Source of the DNA: Leptidea sinapis
Taxonomy: Eukaryota > Arthropoda > Insecta > Lepidoptera > Pieridae
DNA: 64,000 bases
NCBI RefSeq assembly: GCF_905404315.1
Contig: NC_066311.1
Span: 1,488,001-1,552,000, forward strand
Direction of reading: 5' to 3'
Positions 32,094 to 42,599 of this stretch are shown piece after piece. Under the pieces are notes generated by a model, which saw only the letters and a program-made list of their open reading frames with translations, had not been told where the DNA came from and did no database searches. Each line of letters starts with the position of its first letter. Within the stretch, counting starts at the first letter, position 1. The position numbers and the translations under genes are program-made.

Positions 32094-32328
32094 TCTTCTA
32101 ATCGAATATAATATATAATTCTCGTGTATTTGTTACCAAACTTCTCCGAAACGGCTTAACCAGTTTCTATTAAATTTTGTGTGAATATCGTGTAGGTGTG
32201 AGAATCGGCCAACATAGACCTATATTAAATATAAAAATATACCAGAATATTTTTGTTGCAATATGAAAAAAAAGTTCCAATTTGTTAAATAATTTATATG
32301 GCACTTAAACTTTTGCCGGGTCAGCTAG
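32094..32328 (+). mobile_element. Helitron-like element ending CTAG
   Basis: Ends TTTTGCCGGGTCAGCTAG|T at 32328. The inside has TTTGTTACCAAACTTCTCCG, AAACGGCTTAACCAG and GAGAATCGGCCAACAT, words recurring in lepidopteran Helitrons. The 5' end is approximate. Confidence 0.65.
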
Positions 32329-32384
32329 TATTTATATATATATACCTACCTTGGTATATTATACAAGTAATAATTAACAACAGC

Positions 32385-32960
32385 AATAAAATACAACGAA
32401 AAGCGATTCGAACGATCAAGTCATCTCCGATCGGCTTTTTTTTTATGGAATAGGAGGACAAACGAGCGTACGGGTCACCTGTTGTTAAGTGATCACCGCC
32501 GCCCTCACTCTCTTGCAACACCAGAGGAATCACAAGAGCGTTGCCGGCCTTTAAGGAAGGTGTACGCGCTTTTGGCGTTGAGTAGAGATGTGGGTTCTCT
32601 CTGCATCTTCTACCGCATTTATCACGGGGAGTGATCAGAGGAGCTGTTCTGGTTGATTCCAGCGGCCGAATTCCACCACCGGACATTACGTGCAAAGTAC
32701 CACCCGCACCACGTTAACGTCTGGCATTGCAATTCCATTCTGGCAACAGCGCGTTTTGCAAGAAATTTCTTGCCTCGCCCAGCCACGTTTTCACGGACCA
32801 ATACGGCTTAGGGACCTTCAAGAAATGAGCATACTCCCACCTTAAAGACGGGCAACGCATCTCTTGACACCTGTTGTTGTGGATGTCCATGGGCGGTTGT
32901 CTCACCACTCCCCATCCTGGGATCCTTTTGCCTGTTTGCCTCCTCTTATATATATAAAAA
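32385..32960 (+). mobile_element. LINE-B fragment, split by a LINE-A insertion
   Basis: A jockey-like relative of LINE-A. Coding-like words continue across the break: CGAAAAGCGATTCGAACGATCAAGTC before it, then GGCGTTGAGTAGAGATGTGGG, ATCTTCTACCGCATTTATCACG, CCGAATTCCACCACCGGACATTACG and GGGACCTTCAAGAAATGAGC after it. The 3' end near 32950 reads TATATATAAAAAAGAG. Related copies are at 37640-37785 (+) and 58478-58726 (-). Confidence 0.8.
32437..32574 (-). mobile_element. LINE-A 3' tail inserted into LINE-B
   Basis: Starts with T9 at 32437, then ATGGAATAGGAGGACAAACG, AAGTGATCACCGCCGCCC and GGCCTTTAAGGAAGGTGTACGCGC on the complement. The uninterrupted LINE-B at 37681-37735 shows the joined target sequence, with about 7 bases of host lost here. 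Confidence 0.85.
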
Positions 32961-33017
32961 AGAGCCTCTCAATAACCGGATCGTTGCTAGCGTGCGTAGT
33001 AACATAATAGCTAATAC

Positions 33018-33196
33018 ACATGGTCGGATTTGATCCGGCGGAACCATCGGATGCGACCCGATACTGGACCATATTCGATGGTATGTCGGGTTGTCCATCA
33101 CACAAAATTATTATTTCCGTTAGGACAGTACCGAGTACGACATCGGACCAATTGGTGCGAGGCGCCCACCGGACCGTCCGATGTAGGGTTGCGAAC
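33018..33196. repeat. Family H element, short version
   Basis: Ends GGTCGGATTTGATCCGG and CCGTCCGATGTAGGG are roughly inverted. The block GAGTACGACATCGGACCAATTGG with GGCGCCCACCGGACC is shared, inverted, with 39729-39790. Confidence 0.6.
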
Positions 33197-33679
33197 CCTA
33201 CTATTTAAGGTGTCTGCCTACTATTATTTTCAAAGTATAATATAGTAGGCGAAACTACTATTATTTTATCAGCATAATACAGAGAGTATATTTTCTGTGA
33301 TGAACAAATTGGAAAGATAAGCGCTTTATCGTTCTGATGAAAGAGAGTTAATGATGTTTTATAACTCAAATTAGATTGTAATGATAGTTCGAAAGGTTTC
33401 TTAAAAATAAAATCCTTTTAATAAAAGCTCGAAGCAGTGAAAACCATTCATAGAAATGTTTTAAAAATATACATAAATAATGTATTTTTTAAGTTTTTCT
33501 CTGTCTACTTTAATTTTTTGGGTTCTGAAACCAAAAAAACTATATTCGGTGTAAAAAAAAAATTGGCAGCCCTAATCCGATAGTCCGGCCGTACGAAACA
33601 AAATCCGACTCCTCTGGACTTAAAGATATGACCGGCTTACACCCTCCAAAGCGAAACACAACACTGTCTTATTAATAAG
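33197..33679. other. No recognisable gene
   Basis: A family H-like scrap (AATCCGATAGTCCGGCCGTACG) is present near 33575-33600; otherwise AT-rich. Confidence 0.35.
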
Positions 33680-34210
33680 CGCAGTGTAAAGTTACTCCAA
33701 GTTTAACAACTTCTCCCTGTCAGTCCCTGTGTGTGTAATTATGTAGTGACAAAGCTAAGAAACAGTCGTACGGCCTTACAAATAAAATTGGCATAAAGTT
33801 ATTACTTTATTACTTGGTTTATTATTCAGGTATTCCTGAGAATAAACCAAGAATATGCAAAATGTTTACAATTTGTATGGCTGCCTGACATTCGGAAATT
33901 AACATTTTGCATATTAATTCTTGGTAAAATTTTATTCCAAGTTTATTTGTAAGACCAAAAAAGTTTTAAACTTGGAATAAATTTTCATTTCGCGGTTATT
34001 AATAACACCGTAGAAGTGCGCCGCTGTTTTAAGGCAGAAATAGATTTATATTGTGATCACAGTACCGCCCCAGATTTATTTTGTATTCTTAATAAATGCG
34101 AAGTAAAGTTATTCCAAGTTTAAAACTTTTTGTCTGTATCTTACCTTTGCTACTACACAATTACATGACAGGGAGAAGTAATTTTAAACTTGGAGTAATA
34201 TTACACTGCG
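33680..34210. mobile_element. Family J foldback element
   Basis: Outer ends CGCAGTGTAA (33680-33689) and TTACACTGCG (34201-34210) are exact inverses. The pairing continues with TTACTCCAAGTTTAA and CTTCTCCCTGTCA. A second nested inverted pair lies inside (CTTACAAATAAA at about 33775 with TTTATTTGTAAG at about 33953, and AAGAATATGCAAAATGTTTA with its complement). A related partial copy is at 50150-50300. Confidence 0.75.
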
Positions 34211-34904
34211 TTAATATAACTGTTATCCACTTTCACATACAACGGACTAATTCCAGTCAAAGACAAATAATTTTTATTCAAGGTTTATTAAGCTAAGTGT
34301 AAAAATGTTTTAGTAAGTCACAATTAAACATTTAAATAAAAATTACTGAATGCACTATATTCTTGGCAAAAGTTGAGCTCGTGAGAAGAACATACAAGAA
34401 ACTGAACGGCCACTCTTAAAAATTAAATAGAGATTATTTTATAATGGCTGTATTATTCGTAGGTAGGTATAACAACTGAGTTTGTAAGGTGCTGCATACA
34501 ATATATGATTCGTGTTCAAAATTAAAAGCGTTTCCAATATCAAATATCTCAGTATTAGTAGGGATTATTAAAAAAAACATAAACATGCTATCGGTTTGAA
34601 CTTTGAAAAATATAATAATTCTAATTTTGAAAACCATCACTTTGATAATTATCTTGGTACTCCAGAAGATTCGAAGGCATCTAAATTCTCAAAACCTATC
34701 TGTTGTAAAGAGCCTCATACCGCTACAAAGTTTTGACTGACTTTTACATTTTCTTGAGGAACACTAAAATAGTTTTCGTGAATCGTGATTTACGTTCGTG
34801 ATAATAAAATCGTCATATTTGAGTAAACCATTCTCTCCGGCTGGGAAGTGAAGTTTTCTCATGGATTGTTTCGTGTGAATCAGATTGTATTTATTTTGTT
34901 CATC
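34211..34904. other. No recognisable gene
   Basis: Two minus-strand frames of 65-68 codons overlap here, but neither has a recognisable domain. Confidence 0.35.
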
Positions 34905-35005
34905 ACTAGGGTTACCAGATGAAAAAATTAAATCTCCGGATAAAAGTCCTGAAATTACCATTGAAATATCTTAACAGTTTAATTTTCTCTCATTTTTACA
35001 GTTTT

Positions 35006-35335
35006 ACCAGTGGGAGGCTTCTTTGGAAGATGCTGTCTAGATTATGGGTACCACTGTTAGGTTTCGGTTTATTATTATTTTTAGCGTATATAGGAAATTT
35101 TATTATTATTAGGATAAGCATTATTGTGTTTCGCTCTGAAGGGCGCCGTAGCTGGTACTGCACAGCGCAAATGAAACTCAACATCTTATGTCTCAAGGTA
35201 TCGAGCGCAATTGTATTGCCGCTCAGATTTTTTCAAGAATCCTCAGCGGCACAGCATTGTCATGCGCAGGGCATATTAATTACCATCATCTGAACGTCCT
35301 GCTCGTCTTGTCCCTTACTGTCATTAAAAGAAAAA
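35006..35335 (+). repeat. Family C retroelement tail
   Basis: ACCAGTGGGAGGCTTCTTTGG, GATTATGGGTACCAC, CTCTGAAGGGCGCCGTAGCTGG, CTTATGTCTCAAGG, AAGAATCCTCAGCGGCAC and GAACGTCCTGCTCG lie in the family order; near full length. Confidence 0.85.
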
Positions 35336-35343
35336 ACACGTAC

Positions 35344-35479
35344 CTAACAATTTAGTTTGCCTGGAAGAGATCGCTCAATAGCGACTAGGTCGCCTAATCG
35401 TGCACAAATAACTATTATGAACAAATTGTAACTTTATTTATTTACTGCAATAAAGTATTTTCATTCATTCATTCATTCA
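35344..35479 (+). mobile_element. LINE 3' tail ending in (ATTC)n
   Basis: CAAATTGTAACTTTATTTATTTAC, GCAATAAAGTATTTTC then ATTC repeats at 35461-35479, the same tail style as LINE-2 at 19900-19928. The upstream part is not recognisable. Confidence 0.45.
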
Positions 35480-35828
35480 ATTAAAAAAGTCGTAATATTA
35501 TCGTTTTTATACACTGCTGATCTCGCTCAAGCTTTGTGGTCGCGCTAAATCCAGCCGCAATCCCGAGAAGAGTCATAAAATCCTGAAATCTCAGGACATC
35601 TCGAGATGTATATGGTAACCCTAGTCATCAGTCCAGTTGCAATAAAATTAAGTGAGTCTTCGTCTTCGCTTGTCATCTCATTTAAGTGATATGAGAATCT
35701 GGACATTAAAATAAACATGCGTTTTATATTAGCTTTGACTGTAGCTAGAGTTGCTAACGCTTTTCTTAAGAAGTATGAAGTATGTCTGATTTTAGAGAAT
35801 TTTTCAGTTTTTAGTGTTTTAATTTTAG

Positions 35829-36169
35829 TGTTCCGAAGAGCTGTTTAACCTGATTCCTGTCGCCGAATTCCACCTTCGACACGCCTCAAGTTAGGATATC
35901 ATCCCCACCATCTGGATGTGTAGCGGTCTTCCACAGTGCGGTTTTCAAGGAGCTTTCTTCTACGTACTACAAAGCTGTGGAATGAACTTCCATGTGCGAT
36001 GTTTCCGGGACGATACGACATGGGTACCTTCAAAAAAAGCGCGTACACCTTCCTTAAAGGCTGGCAACGCTCCTGTAATCTGGTGTTGCAAGAGATTGTG
36101 GGCGGCGGTGATCACTTAACAACAGGTGACCCGTACGCTAGTTTGTCCTCCTATTCCATAAAAAAAGAG
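35829..36169 (+). mobile_element. LINE-A 3' fragment
   Basis: The second most complete copy of the 3' part: TTCCGAAGAGCTGTTTAACC, CACCATCTGGATGTGTAGCGG, TTCAAGGAGCTTTCTTCTACG, GACGATACGACATGGGTACC and the GGCGGCGGTGATCACTTAAC tail, ending TCCATAAAAAAAGAG. Confidence 0.9.
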
Positions 36170-36426
36170 GATAAATAAAGATAATATCTAAAATTTAAAA
36201 ACGTATTTTCCCCGCCAATTTGTCACATTGGCATTCAAATGATTGTGGGTGTGTTCTAAAGGTTTAAGATAAGGTTCTAGGTAATAACAACCAGTATTTT
36301 CATTAAATAGAAAGACTTATGTCTTATGTCGTTAACATGGTATTCGCGAAAGGATCAGTTGAAAAATTGTATCAAGCGTATGTACATAGTATACTTATCA
36401 TGTACGGTACAATATTTTATTTAAGA

Positions 36427-36816
36427 CTAGCTGATAAACGCGACTTCGTCCGCATACACACATGACTAACCACGTAGTACTTATAAAAATCTGTATTTAT
36501 TAACTGTGTATTAAATGAAGATAGCTAAAATTAAGTTTATTTATTACCTCCTGAGAAAGTTGGGAGGATATAAAAATTCTAATTAGTTATTCATTTTTAA
36601 CTATTCTTTCATTTTGATTTCTGAACGACGCTGGATACATCAAAGGAAAAACAAAATTGTTGTTTTATTCAATTCCGTGGATTTTCATCTTTATTCACCT
36701 TTTAAACCTTCTCTGGACTTCCACAAATAATTCAAGACCAAAATTAGCCAAATCGGTCGGCCGTTCTCGAATTTTAGCATGACTAACGAACAGCAATTGA
36801 TTTTTATATATATAGA
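36427..36816 (-). mobile_element. Non-autonomous Helitron (third family)
   Basis: On the minus strand: A|TCTATATATATAAAAATCAATTGC, then TTCGAGAACGGCCGACCGATTTGG, and a 3' end GGACGAAGTCGCGTTTATCAGCTAG|T. Both ends obey Helitron rules. The inside is a well-spread lepidopteran Helitron sequence; no coding. Confidence 0.85.
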
Positions 36817-37046
36817 TCACGGTTGGCAGTCCTACCTGTAGCTATGTGTAATATGTAAGCATGTATTGGAATTTTCGAACGTGATTTTGCGCCTTCTTCA
36901 ATTTATCCGATTTACTTAAAAAAAATTGCAAACGCATCAAGAATCGATGTTATTACTTACAATATTTTTATTATTTAGGCCTTATATCATTACCAGGATA
37001 GTAAAATGTGTATGTAGGTATATATTTCTATGGTATATCACGTTAT

Positions 37047-37190
37047 CACTTCAAAGCCTACAAAGACGTTAAACACATCTTTCTGGAGTGTGAGGCCATC
37101 GCCACCATGAGGGCGGGATGCCTCAAAGGCCTTAAATCCAGGACCAAAGGACCTACCCCACTCGTGCCCTCTGAGGAAACAGCAAGTCTC
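37047..37190 (+). pseudogene. R1-type LINE, C-terminal zinc-knuckle fragment
   Basis: The frame reads KDVKHIFLECEAIATMRAGCL, like the H....C half of the C..C.......H....C knuckle near the C-terminus of R1-clade reverse transcriptases; the minus-strand frame at 42621-42803 gives the fuller CAFCCEATEDPKHILLECEA. Only about 45 codons remain, followed directly by family C sequence. Confidence 0.6.
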
Positions 37191-37473
37191 ACTAGTGGGA
37201 GGCTCCTTTGCACAGGAGGCCGGCTAGATTGCCTTGAAGCACTAATGTGTAAGCATTACTGTGTTTCGGTCTGAAGGGCGCCGTAGCTAGTGAAAATACT
37301 GGGCAAATGAGGCTTAACATCTTATGTCTCAAGGTGACGAGCGCAATTGTAGTGCCGCTCAGAATTTTTGGATTTTTTGAGAATCCTGAGCGGCACTGCG
37401 TTGTAATGGGCATGGCGTATTAATTACCATCAGCTGAACGTCCTGCTCGTCTCGTCCCTTATTTTCATAAAAA
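37191..37473 (+). repeat. Family C retroelement tail
   Basis: A near-complete reference copy in plus orientation: ACTAGTGGGAGGCTCCTTTGC, GGCCGGCTAGATTG, AATGTGTAAGCATTACTGTG, GTCTGAAGGGCGCCGTAGC, AATGAGGCTTAACATC, GACGAGCGCAATTGTAGTGC and GAGAATCCTGAGCGGCAC, ending CATAAAAAA. It directly follows the R1-like coding fragment. Confidence 0.88.
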
Positions 37474-37639
37474 AGAATATCAAGGGGAATGTTCTGAAAA
37501 GAATTCCAACTTCGCACCAAAAACAAAAATATCATCTTAACCATATAGATATAGTATGATGCCCTCGATAATGCGAATGGCATGGTACTTTCTTCCACCA
37601 ACCAACTGCAGAATTACATTTGTTGTGCGGTGTTTACAG

Positions 37640-37785
37640 ATTGATACGACATGGATACAAAGAGCTGCGCGAATGTCAAGTCATCTCTGATCGACTTGAT
37701 TCTTTGGCGTTGCGTAGAGATGTGGGTTCTCTCTGCATCTTTTACCAGGTTGCCAGCAGCTAAATTCCACCACCGGAAATTTCGA
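37640..37785 (+). mobile_element. LINE-B fragment
   Basis: GAATGTCAAGTCATCTCTGATCG, TTGATTCTTTGGCGTTGCG, GAGATGTGGGTTCTCTCTGC and AATTCCACCACCGGAAATTTCG. Gives the uninterrupted version of the sequence split at 32437. Confidence 0.75.
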
Positions 37786-38760
37786 CAAAATTCGAAATTA
37801 CACTGATAGTTAATTCACAAATAAGGATTCCTAAACAAAATCTATATTTGAGACACAAAGTCCACAATGAGCTAATTTTAAGCTGTTAGTACAAAAAAAA
37901 ACATAAGTACAAAAAACTTTTTTTATCGTCAGTACCGCGAAATACTACAAAAACATTGAGAATATTTGCAAACTCAAAACCTGTTGTTTCTCAAGATCGG
38001 CTCATCGTGTTTCGCAATGTTATGTACCGTCGGCAACAAAATGTTTAACTCTTGATCATTATCTCGTGACCTTTAGACTGTGGTGAAGTACAGATCCGAA
38101 CGGATGTGGAAATATTATTGAATCTAAAGAAGTAAAAAGTAGAGGTTCACTCTGTTTAAGGACGCGATGCGCTGTGTGAATCAAATCAAGTAATATTTCA
38201 AGCACTTTAATAACCTCCTACCTAAAGAAACACACAAATTATACACTTCAATCAGTAGCTACAAGCAGTGTTTTAGTTAATTTTGTTATTTTGTTTATTT
38301 TCCACTGTTTATATCTAGAAAACTGATTTGGGTGCGAATAATTCATAGAAGATTCCTTTTTTGCTTGAAGTTAGAACCACACGTCAAAGTTATTTAATTG
38401 CTGGAAAATATTGGCCTGTATTTACGGGTTTTGCCAAATATTTTTATCTTTTTTACGGAAAGTTATATTTCTGGTTCCAGAAATGAATTTACCGGTCTTG
38501 CATCCGAAAATAACGCTTCATTAGCCTTTGTACCTAAAACTTTTGTTGTAAGTTCGATTGGCTGTGGTGTAAAAAGATTATGGAATTGACTTGTCAAACT
38601 GTTTTAAAAACTTGCTTAGTTATTGAGGATTCTAAAACGGTATCATTTGCAATGTACCCTTTGATGAGAGTAAACGTTAATCTTAACTAATTAAATAAAA
38701 CATTTTTTCTCTAAATCTAAAAAATCTTTTATTTTATTCGAAAAAATAATTAACACAAAA
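37786..38760. other. No recognisable gene
   Basis: The 63-codon frame at 38398-38589 has no hallmark; the rest is AT-rich. Confidence 0.35.
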
Positions 38761-38964
38761 ACAACCGCCTTCAAAAACACTATTCCAAAACAATAGATAT
38801 AATGTGCAATAAAAAATATAAAAATAATTGCGTATTAAAATTACAATAATCGTAACGTGAATTAGATTAATTAATTAGATTGTATAAAAATACGCAATTA
38901 TTTTTATACTTTTTAGTGCACATTATAACTATTGTATTGGAATAGTGTTTTTGAAGTCGGTTGT
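38761..38964. repeat. Near-perfect palindrome, arms about 75 bp
   Basis: ACAACCG...CTTCAAAAACACTATTCC pairs with GGAATAGTGTTTTTGAAGTCGGTTGT; the arms continue through AATGTGCA/TGCACATT and TAATTGCGTATT/ATACGCAATTA with a few mismatches. Confidence 0.88.
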
Positions 38965-39626
38965 ATTTTTGTTATTTTTTTTTTTCATTTTATGATTTTT
39001 AGTGAATTTGAAGTACAATAACTAACAATTTGTCTAAATATGTGAAGATATACTAAATTTTTTAATGCAGCAATGAACGTAAGTGCTTTGCAATTTGATT
39101 ACAGACAGAAATTCTGCACTTCCACAGATCGCACCATTACTGTTAGTCGTTAAGGAGTCCACGACAATTACTTGACCATAACTATGTTATGGTAGGATGA
39201 CTTAAATATCCGGATAGCATAAAAAACATTCGGCCGAGTATCTTTAATTTGCTCCTAAGAATTGAATAGTTCTGTTACTTTGTCATGGATTCCGTTATCA
39301 GATCCTAACCAAACTCACCAAACTATCTTTAAAGTATATCCTTCCCAATAAAAAAAGAATCATCGAAATCGGTTGACGCGATATTGAGTTATTCGTAAAT
39401 TTATCATCCACTTTGCTATACGTATATAGAGCAAATTTAAGACTTTTATGGTTTTCTCATGGATGCCATTGTCAGATCTGGACCAATGGGACCACACGGA
39501 CAGCACCAGCTTTCAAATAAAAAAAGAAGTATCAAAATCGGTCACCCAGTCGAAATTTTTCAGGTAACAAGCATAAAAAAAAGAACATACCGACGAATTG
39601 AGAACCTCCTCCTTTTTTGAAGTCGG
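38761..39626 (+). mobile_element. Family G element with a 204-bp palindrome at its left end
   Basis: Left end AACCGCCTTCAAAAACACTATTCC and right end TTTTTTGAAGTCGGTT are short inverted repeats. The first 204 bases are themselves a near-perfect palindrome (38761-38964). The right half carries CAAAATCGG, TCACCCAGTCG and GAACCTCCTCC words shared with the other family G copies. No coding frame. Confidence 0.65.
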
Positions 39627-39719
39627 TTAAAAAATAAAGTAAAGAAGATGTTCGAAGTGGGGCATTTCCTTTCCTCGTGCTCCAATATACATTCGGCACT
39701 GCTTAAAAAAATGTTCTTA

Positions 39720-40183
39720 TTGTAGGACCAGATCATCGGATGCTCCGGTGGGCGCATCGCACCAATTAGTCCGCGGTCGTACTCGGTATGATCCGGACAA
39801 TGCGACAGACCATCTAATATGGCCTGGAGGTCTATTACCAAAATCGCAAGCCGAAGTTTCGGTCCAAAACGAAAGAATGACGAATTTGGAAATAAATCCT
39901 GCTACCAAATTACTTCGGATCTGAATAGTGCGGACGAATTCGTTTCGAAACCATACGATCATATTAATGTCAAACAACGAAAACGTAAATGTCAAGTGAT
40001 TTTGGGAATAATGTAAACGAAAGACAAAATGTCTAATCGCAAACTTCGTATCGACTTTCGGTTACGAAACACTTTCGTAATAGGAAAATGTACGATCCGT
40101 CAACCGAAACTTCGTATTTCGATTTTGGAACCGGACCTCGTCCGATGGTTCGGCCGACCAGATCCGACCATTTGCTTAGGGTA
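39720..40183. repeat. Family H element, longer version
   Basis: Starts TAGGACCAGATCATCGGATGCTCC and ends near CGTCCGATGGTTCGGCCGACC, with a second inner inverted pair: CCAAAATCGCAAGCCGAAGTTTCGG (39837) against CCGAAACTTCGTATTTCGATTTTGG (40105). The mirrored CGAAGTTTCGG words make several antisense frames here meaningless. Confidence 0.65.
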
Positions 40184-40550
40184 TAAAGCGACTCAAATAG
40201 TTGCAATTTCCTGGGCAGCTGGGGTCCCACCTATCCTGGGTCACCCAGTAGATAATAGATAACCATTAGGATTCAAATCTAGTATCAAAACTGACACAAA
40301 TCTGGAGCAATTGCATCAAGAGCTCGAACAATAATTGACCCTTCGTGATCCCGTCATATCAATTGCCTCTTCCTGTCTCCGCTATATTGGTGCTTGATCT
40401 TTTAACCCATATACCATCTGGACAAGCGGGTACAATCACGGCCGACGTATCCTTCTGATCTCAATTCCTAAGTGTCACATTCAATAACAAATACGATGAT
40501 GATTCATTTATGTAACCTATATTAAACATAGCCGACAACTAACAGGTTTT
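40184..40550. other. No recognisable gene
   Basis: No domain or repeat recognised. Confidence 0.3.
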
Positions 40551-40556
40551 GAGGTA

Positions 40557-40770
40557 AATTTATTGAATTAGGCGTTACTTTGCGGAAATCCATAATTATA
40601 CAAATGATTTCAGTTTTCTTTAGTGTTAATTCCGCTAATCACTTGAGTCTTGTGCCAGATTTTGGCGAGACAACACGTCCTGAGGATCCCTCATGTAGAG
40701 GCGAAACACGTGTCGAATTGTTTCAAAGACAAATATTAGCGGAATTAACACTAAATAAAACTTCAATCTT
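40557..40770. mobile_element. Second copy of the 11594 foldback MITE
   Basis: Left part ACTTTGCGGAAATCCATAATTAT ... TTTTCTTTAGTGTTAATTCCGC matches 11570-11630. The right arm GAGGCGAAACACGTGTCGAATTG ... TTAGCGGAATTAACACTAAA is intact, but most of the left inner arm is deleted. The shared core reads GATTTTGGCGAGACAACACGTCC. Confidence 0.8.
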
Positions 40771-40913
40771 CTTTAGCCGTTGATCATGTTTTGGTAGGGG
40801 AAATTCTTACAGGTTCGCGTCACCGACATGTTCATTACTGGCGCACGCGATAATTATATAATTAACAAAATAAATATAAATATATATAGTTTAGTAGTTA
40901 ATATATAATATGT

Positions 40914-41170
40914 TTATGAAAATACGGGACGAGACGAGCAAGATGCCCTGCCCATTACAAGGCAGTAACGCTCAGGATTCTTGAAAAATCCCAAATATTC
41001 TGAGCAGCACTACAATTGCACTCGTCGTGCACTCATTTGCCCAGTAATTTCACAAGCTACGGCGCCCTTCACAGTAATGCTTATACATTACTACTTCACG
41101 GCAGAAATAGGCGCCGTTGTGGTACCCATAATCTAGTCGGTATACTGTGCAAAGGAGTCTTCCACTAATG
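40914..41170 (-). repeat. Family C retroelement tail
   Basis: The complement of the 37191 copy, from GGGACGAGACGAGCA to AAGGAGTCTTCCACTAATG; the segment around the TTCAGCTGATGGTAATT word is deleted. Confidence 0.82.
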
Positions 41171-41240
41171 AAAATACTTTTTGGATGGGTGTAATCCCGT
41201 TAGATTGCGTCACTGAAGTGCTTATAGCAGTTATATATCT

Positions 41241-41412
41241 TTTTTTTTATGGAATCGTGTCGTCCCTGAAACACCGCACAAGGAAGCTCATTCCACAGCT
41301 TAGTAGTACGAGGAAGAAAGCTCCTTGAAAACCGCACTGTGGAGGAACGCCACACATCCAGATGGTGGGGATGATATCCTAATTTGTGGCGTGTTGTGCT
41401 AAGGTGGAATTC
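41241..41412 (-). mobile_element. LINE-A fragment with tail deletion
   Basis: TTTTTTTTTATGGAA joins directly to TCGTGTCGTCCCTGAAACACC, skipping about 120 bases including the usual GATCACCGCC tail; it then matches to GGTGGGGATGATATCCTAATTTG and CTAAGGTGGAATT. Confidence 0.85.
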
Positions 41413-41988
41413 TATATAGCTGATGTCAACTCTAGTGCTGTGTATATCTTATAAGTGAAATTGAATGGATTTGAGAAAAGTTTAATGTGTATATATACTG
41501 TACATTGTTGAAATAATGTTTTTGTTTAATTAATATACTATTGAAAATAAATTTTAAAAATAAGTAAATTGGAATTAATGATTTAATTATTTTTAAACAT
41601 TATTTTAAATTTTAATACTAGAAATTGTAAGTTTTCTCTTTTATCGGCATTCTCTGTATATTTTTTTTGTTTATTTAATGACGTCATTAAAACGTATAGG
41701 AAGAGAACAGTGCGAATTGAAAGTATTCGACCTCGAAATGCCCTTTCATTAATAAATTAACATGCGTTATAAATTTTTAATATGCATAAAGTCATAATAA
41801 TTATAATAATGAACTACCGATAAAAAATTAAATTATATTATATAGGTTTAGTTTTGTAGTGTTACTTTGTTATTGTTTGTTGTGTTAGTCTTATTCAAGC
41901 TTAAATGGCACTCCTCTTGGCTACGTTGTGGGGCGGGTCGTTACCCTCCCTAAGATATGTGCGAGTTATAGAACTGAAAACAAAATGT
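41413..41988. other. No recognisable gene
   Basis: AT-rich; a 77-codon frame from 41905 runs into the tRNA-like unit and is not supported. Confidence 0.35.
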
Positions 41989-41990
41989 TA

Positions 41991-42064
41991 TGAACGATGT
42001 GGGACTCGAACCCGCGACCTCTCGCGTTTCGTGCGAGCGCTCCTTCCAACTGAGCCAACCGTTC
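41991..42064 (-). tRNA. tRNA-like unit 3 (full cloverleaf, atypical anticodon loop)
   Basis: A 74-base minus-strand cloverleaf: acceptor GAACGGT/ATCGTTC pairs throughout (one G-T), D stem GCTC/GAGC, anticodon stem CTCGC/GCGAG, loop ACGAAAC, variable AGGTC, T arm GCGGG-TTCGAGT-CCCAC (one C-A), discriminator A. Position 33 is again C. The anticodon stem differs from unit 1 at paired positions, so pairing is kept. The upstream flank (minus) AACAAAGCATACAAGATTTT matches unit 1. Anticodon by position would read GAA, but the loop is not canonical. Confidence 0.6.
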
Positions 42065-42128
42065 GAGTGACGAATCGTCATAAAATCTTGTATGCTTTGT
42101 TCAACTCTCATGCCCGAAGAAGATCAGT

Positions 42129-42436
42129 TTTTTTATGAAAATAAGGGACGAGACGAGCAGGACATTCAGATGATGGTAGTTGATACGCCCTGCCCATTAC
42201 AAAGCAGTGCCGCTCAGGATTATTTAAAAACCCAAAAATTCTGAGCGGCATTACAACTGCGCTCGTCACCTTGAGACATAAGTTGTCAAGTCTCATTTGC
42301 CCAGTAATAACACTAGCTACGGCTCCCTTCAGACCGAAACACAGTAATGCTTACACATTACTGCTTCACGGCAGAAATAGGTGCCGTTTTTGATACCCAT
42401 TGCCGGAATCCTGTGCAAAGGAGCCTCCCACTAGTT
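42129..42436 (-). repeat. Family C retroelement tail
   Basis: Full-length-looking copy: GAAAATAAGGGACGAGACGAGC, GCCCTGCCCATTACAAAGCAG, GCTACGGCTCCCTTCAGACC and CAAAGGAGCCTCCCACTAG. An R1-like coding fragment lies 185 bases upstream in the same orientation. Confidence 0.88.
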
Positions 42437-42599
42437 CCATGTGTCTCATTTTGATGTATGATTTTTTTAATAAGATTTGGGGTTGAAATACACTTAAATC
42501 CTAGGATCTTTTGGCCCCTACTTGCGCGACTGTCCTCAACTCCTTAATCAAGAAAAAAGAGATGTGGAAATTGAGTCTACAATCTAGGGAACGTGTGCC

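Larger units (their letters stand above)
34905..35625. mobile_element. Candidate TIR element with later insertions
   Basis: ACTAGGGTTACCA at 34905-34917 is exactly inverted at 35613-35625. Both flanks contain TCATCA (left 34899-34905 region, right 35625-35630), compatible with a target duplication. Inside are a family C tail (35006-35335) and an (ATTC)n LINE tail (35461-35479), suggesting a host element that received other insertions. Confidence 0.5.
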
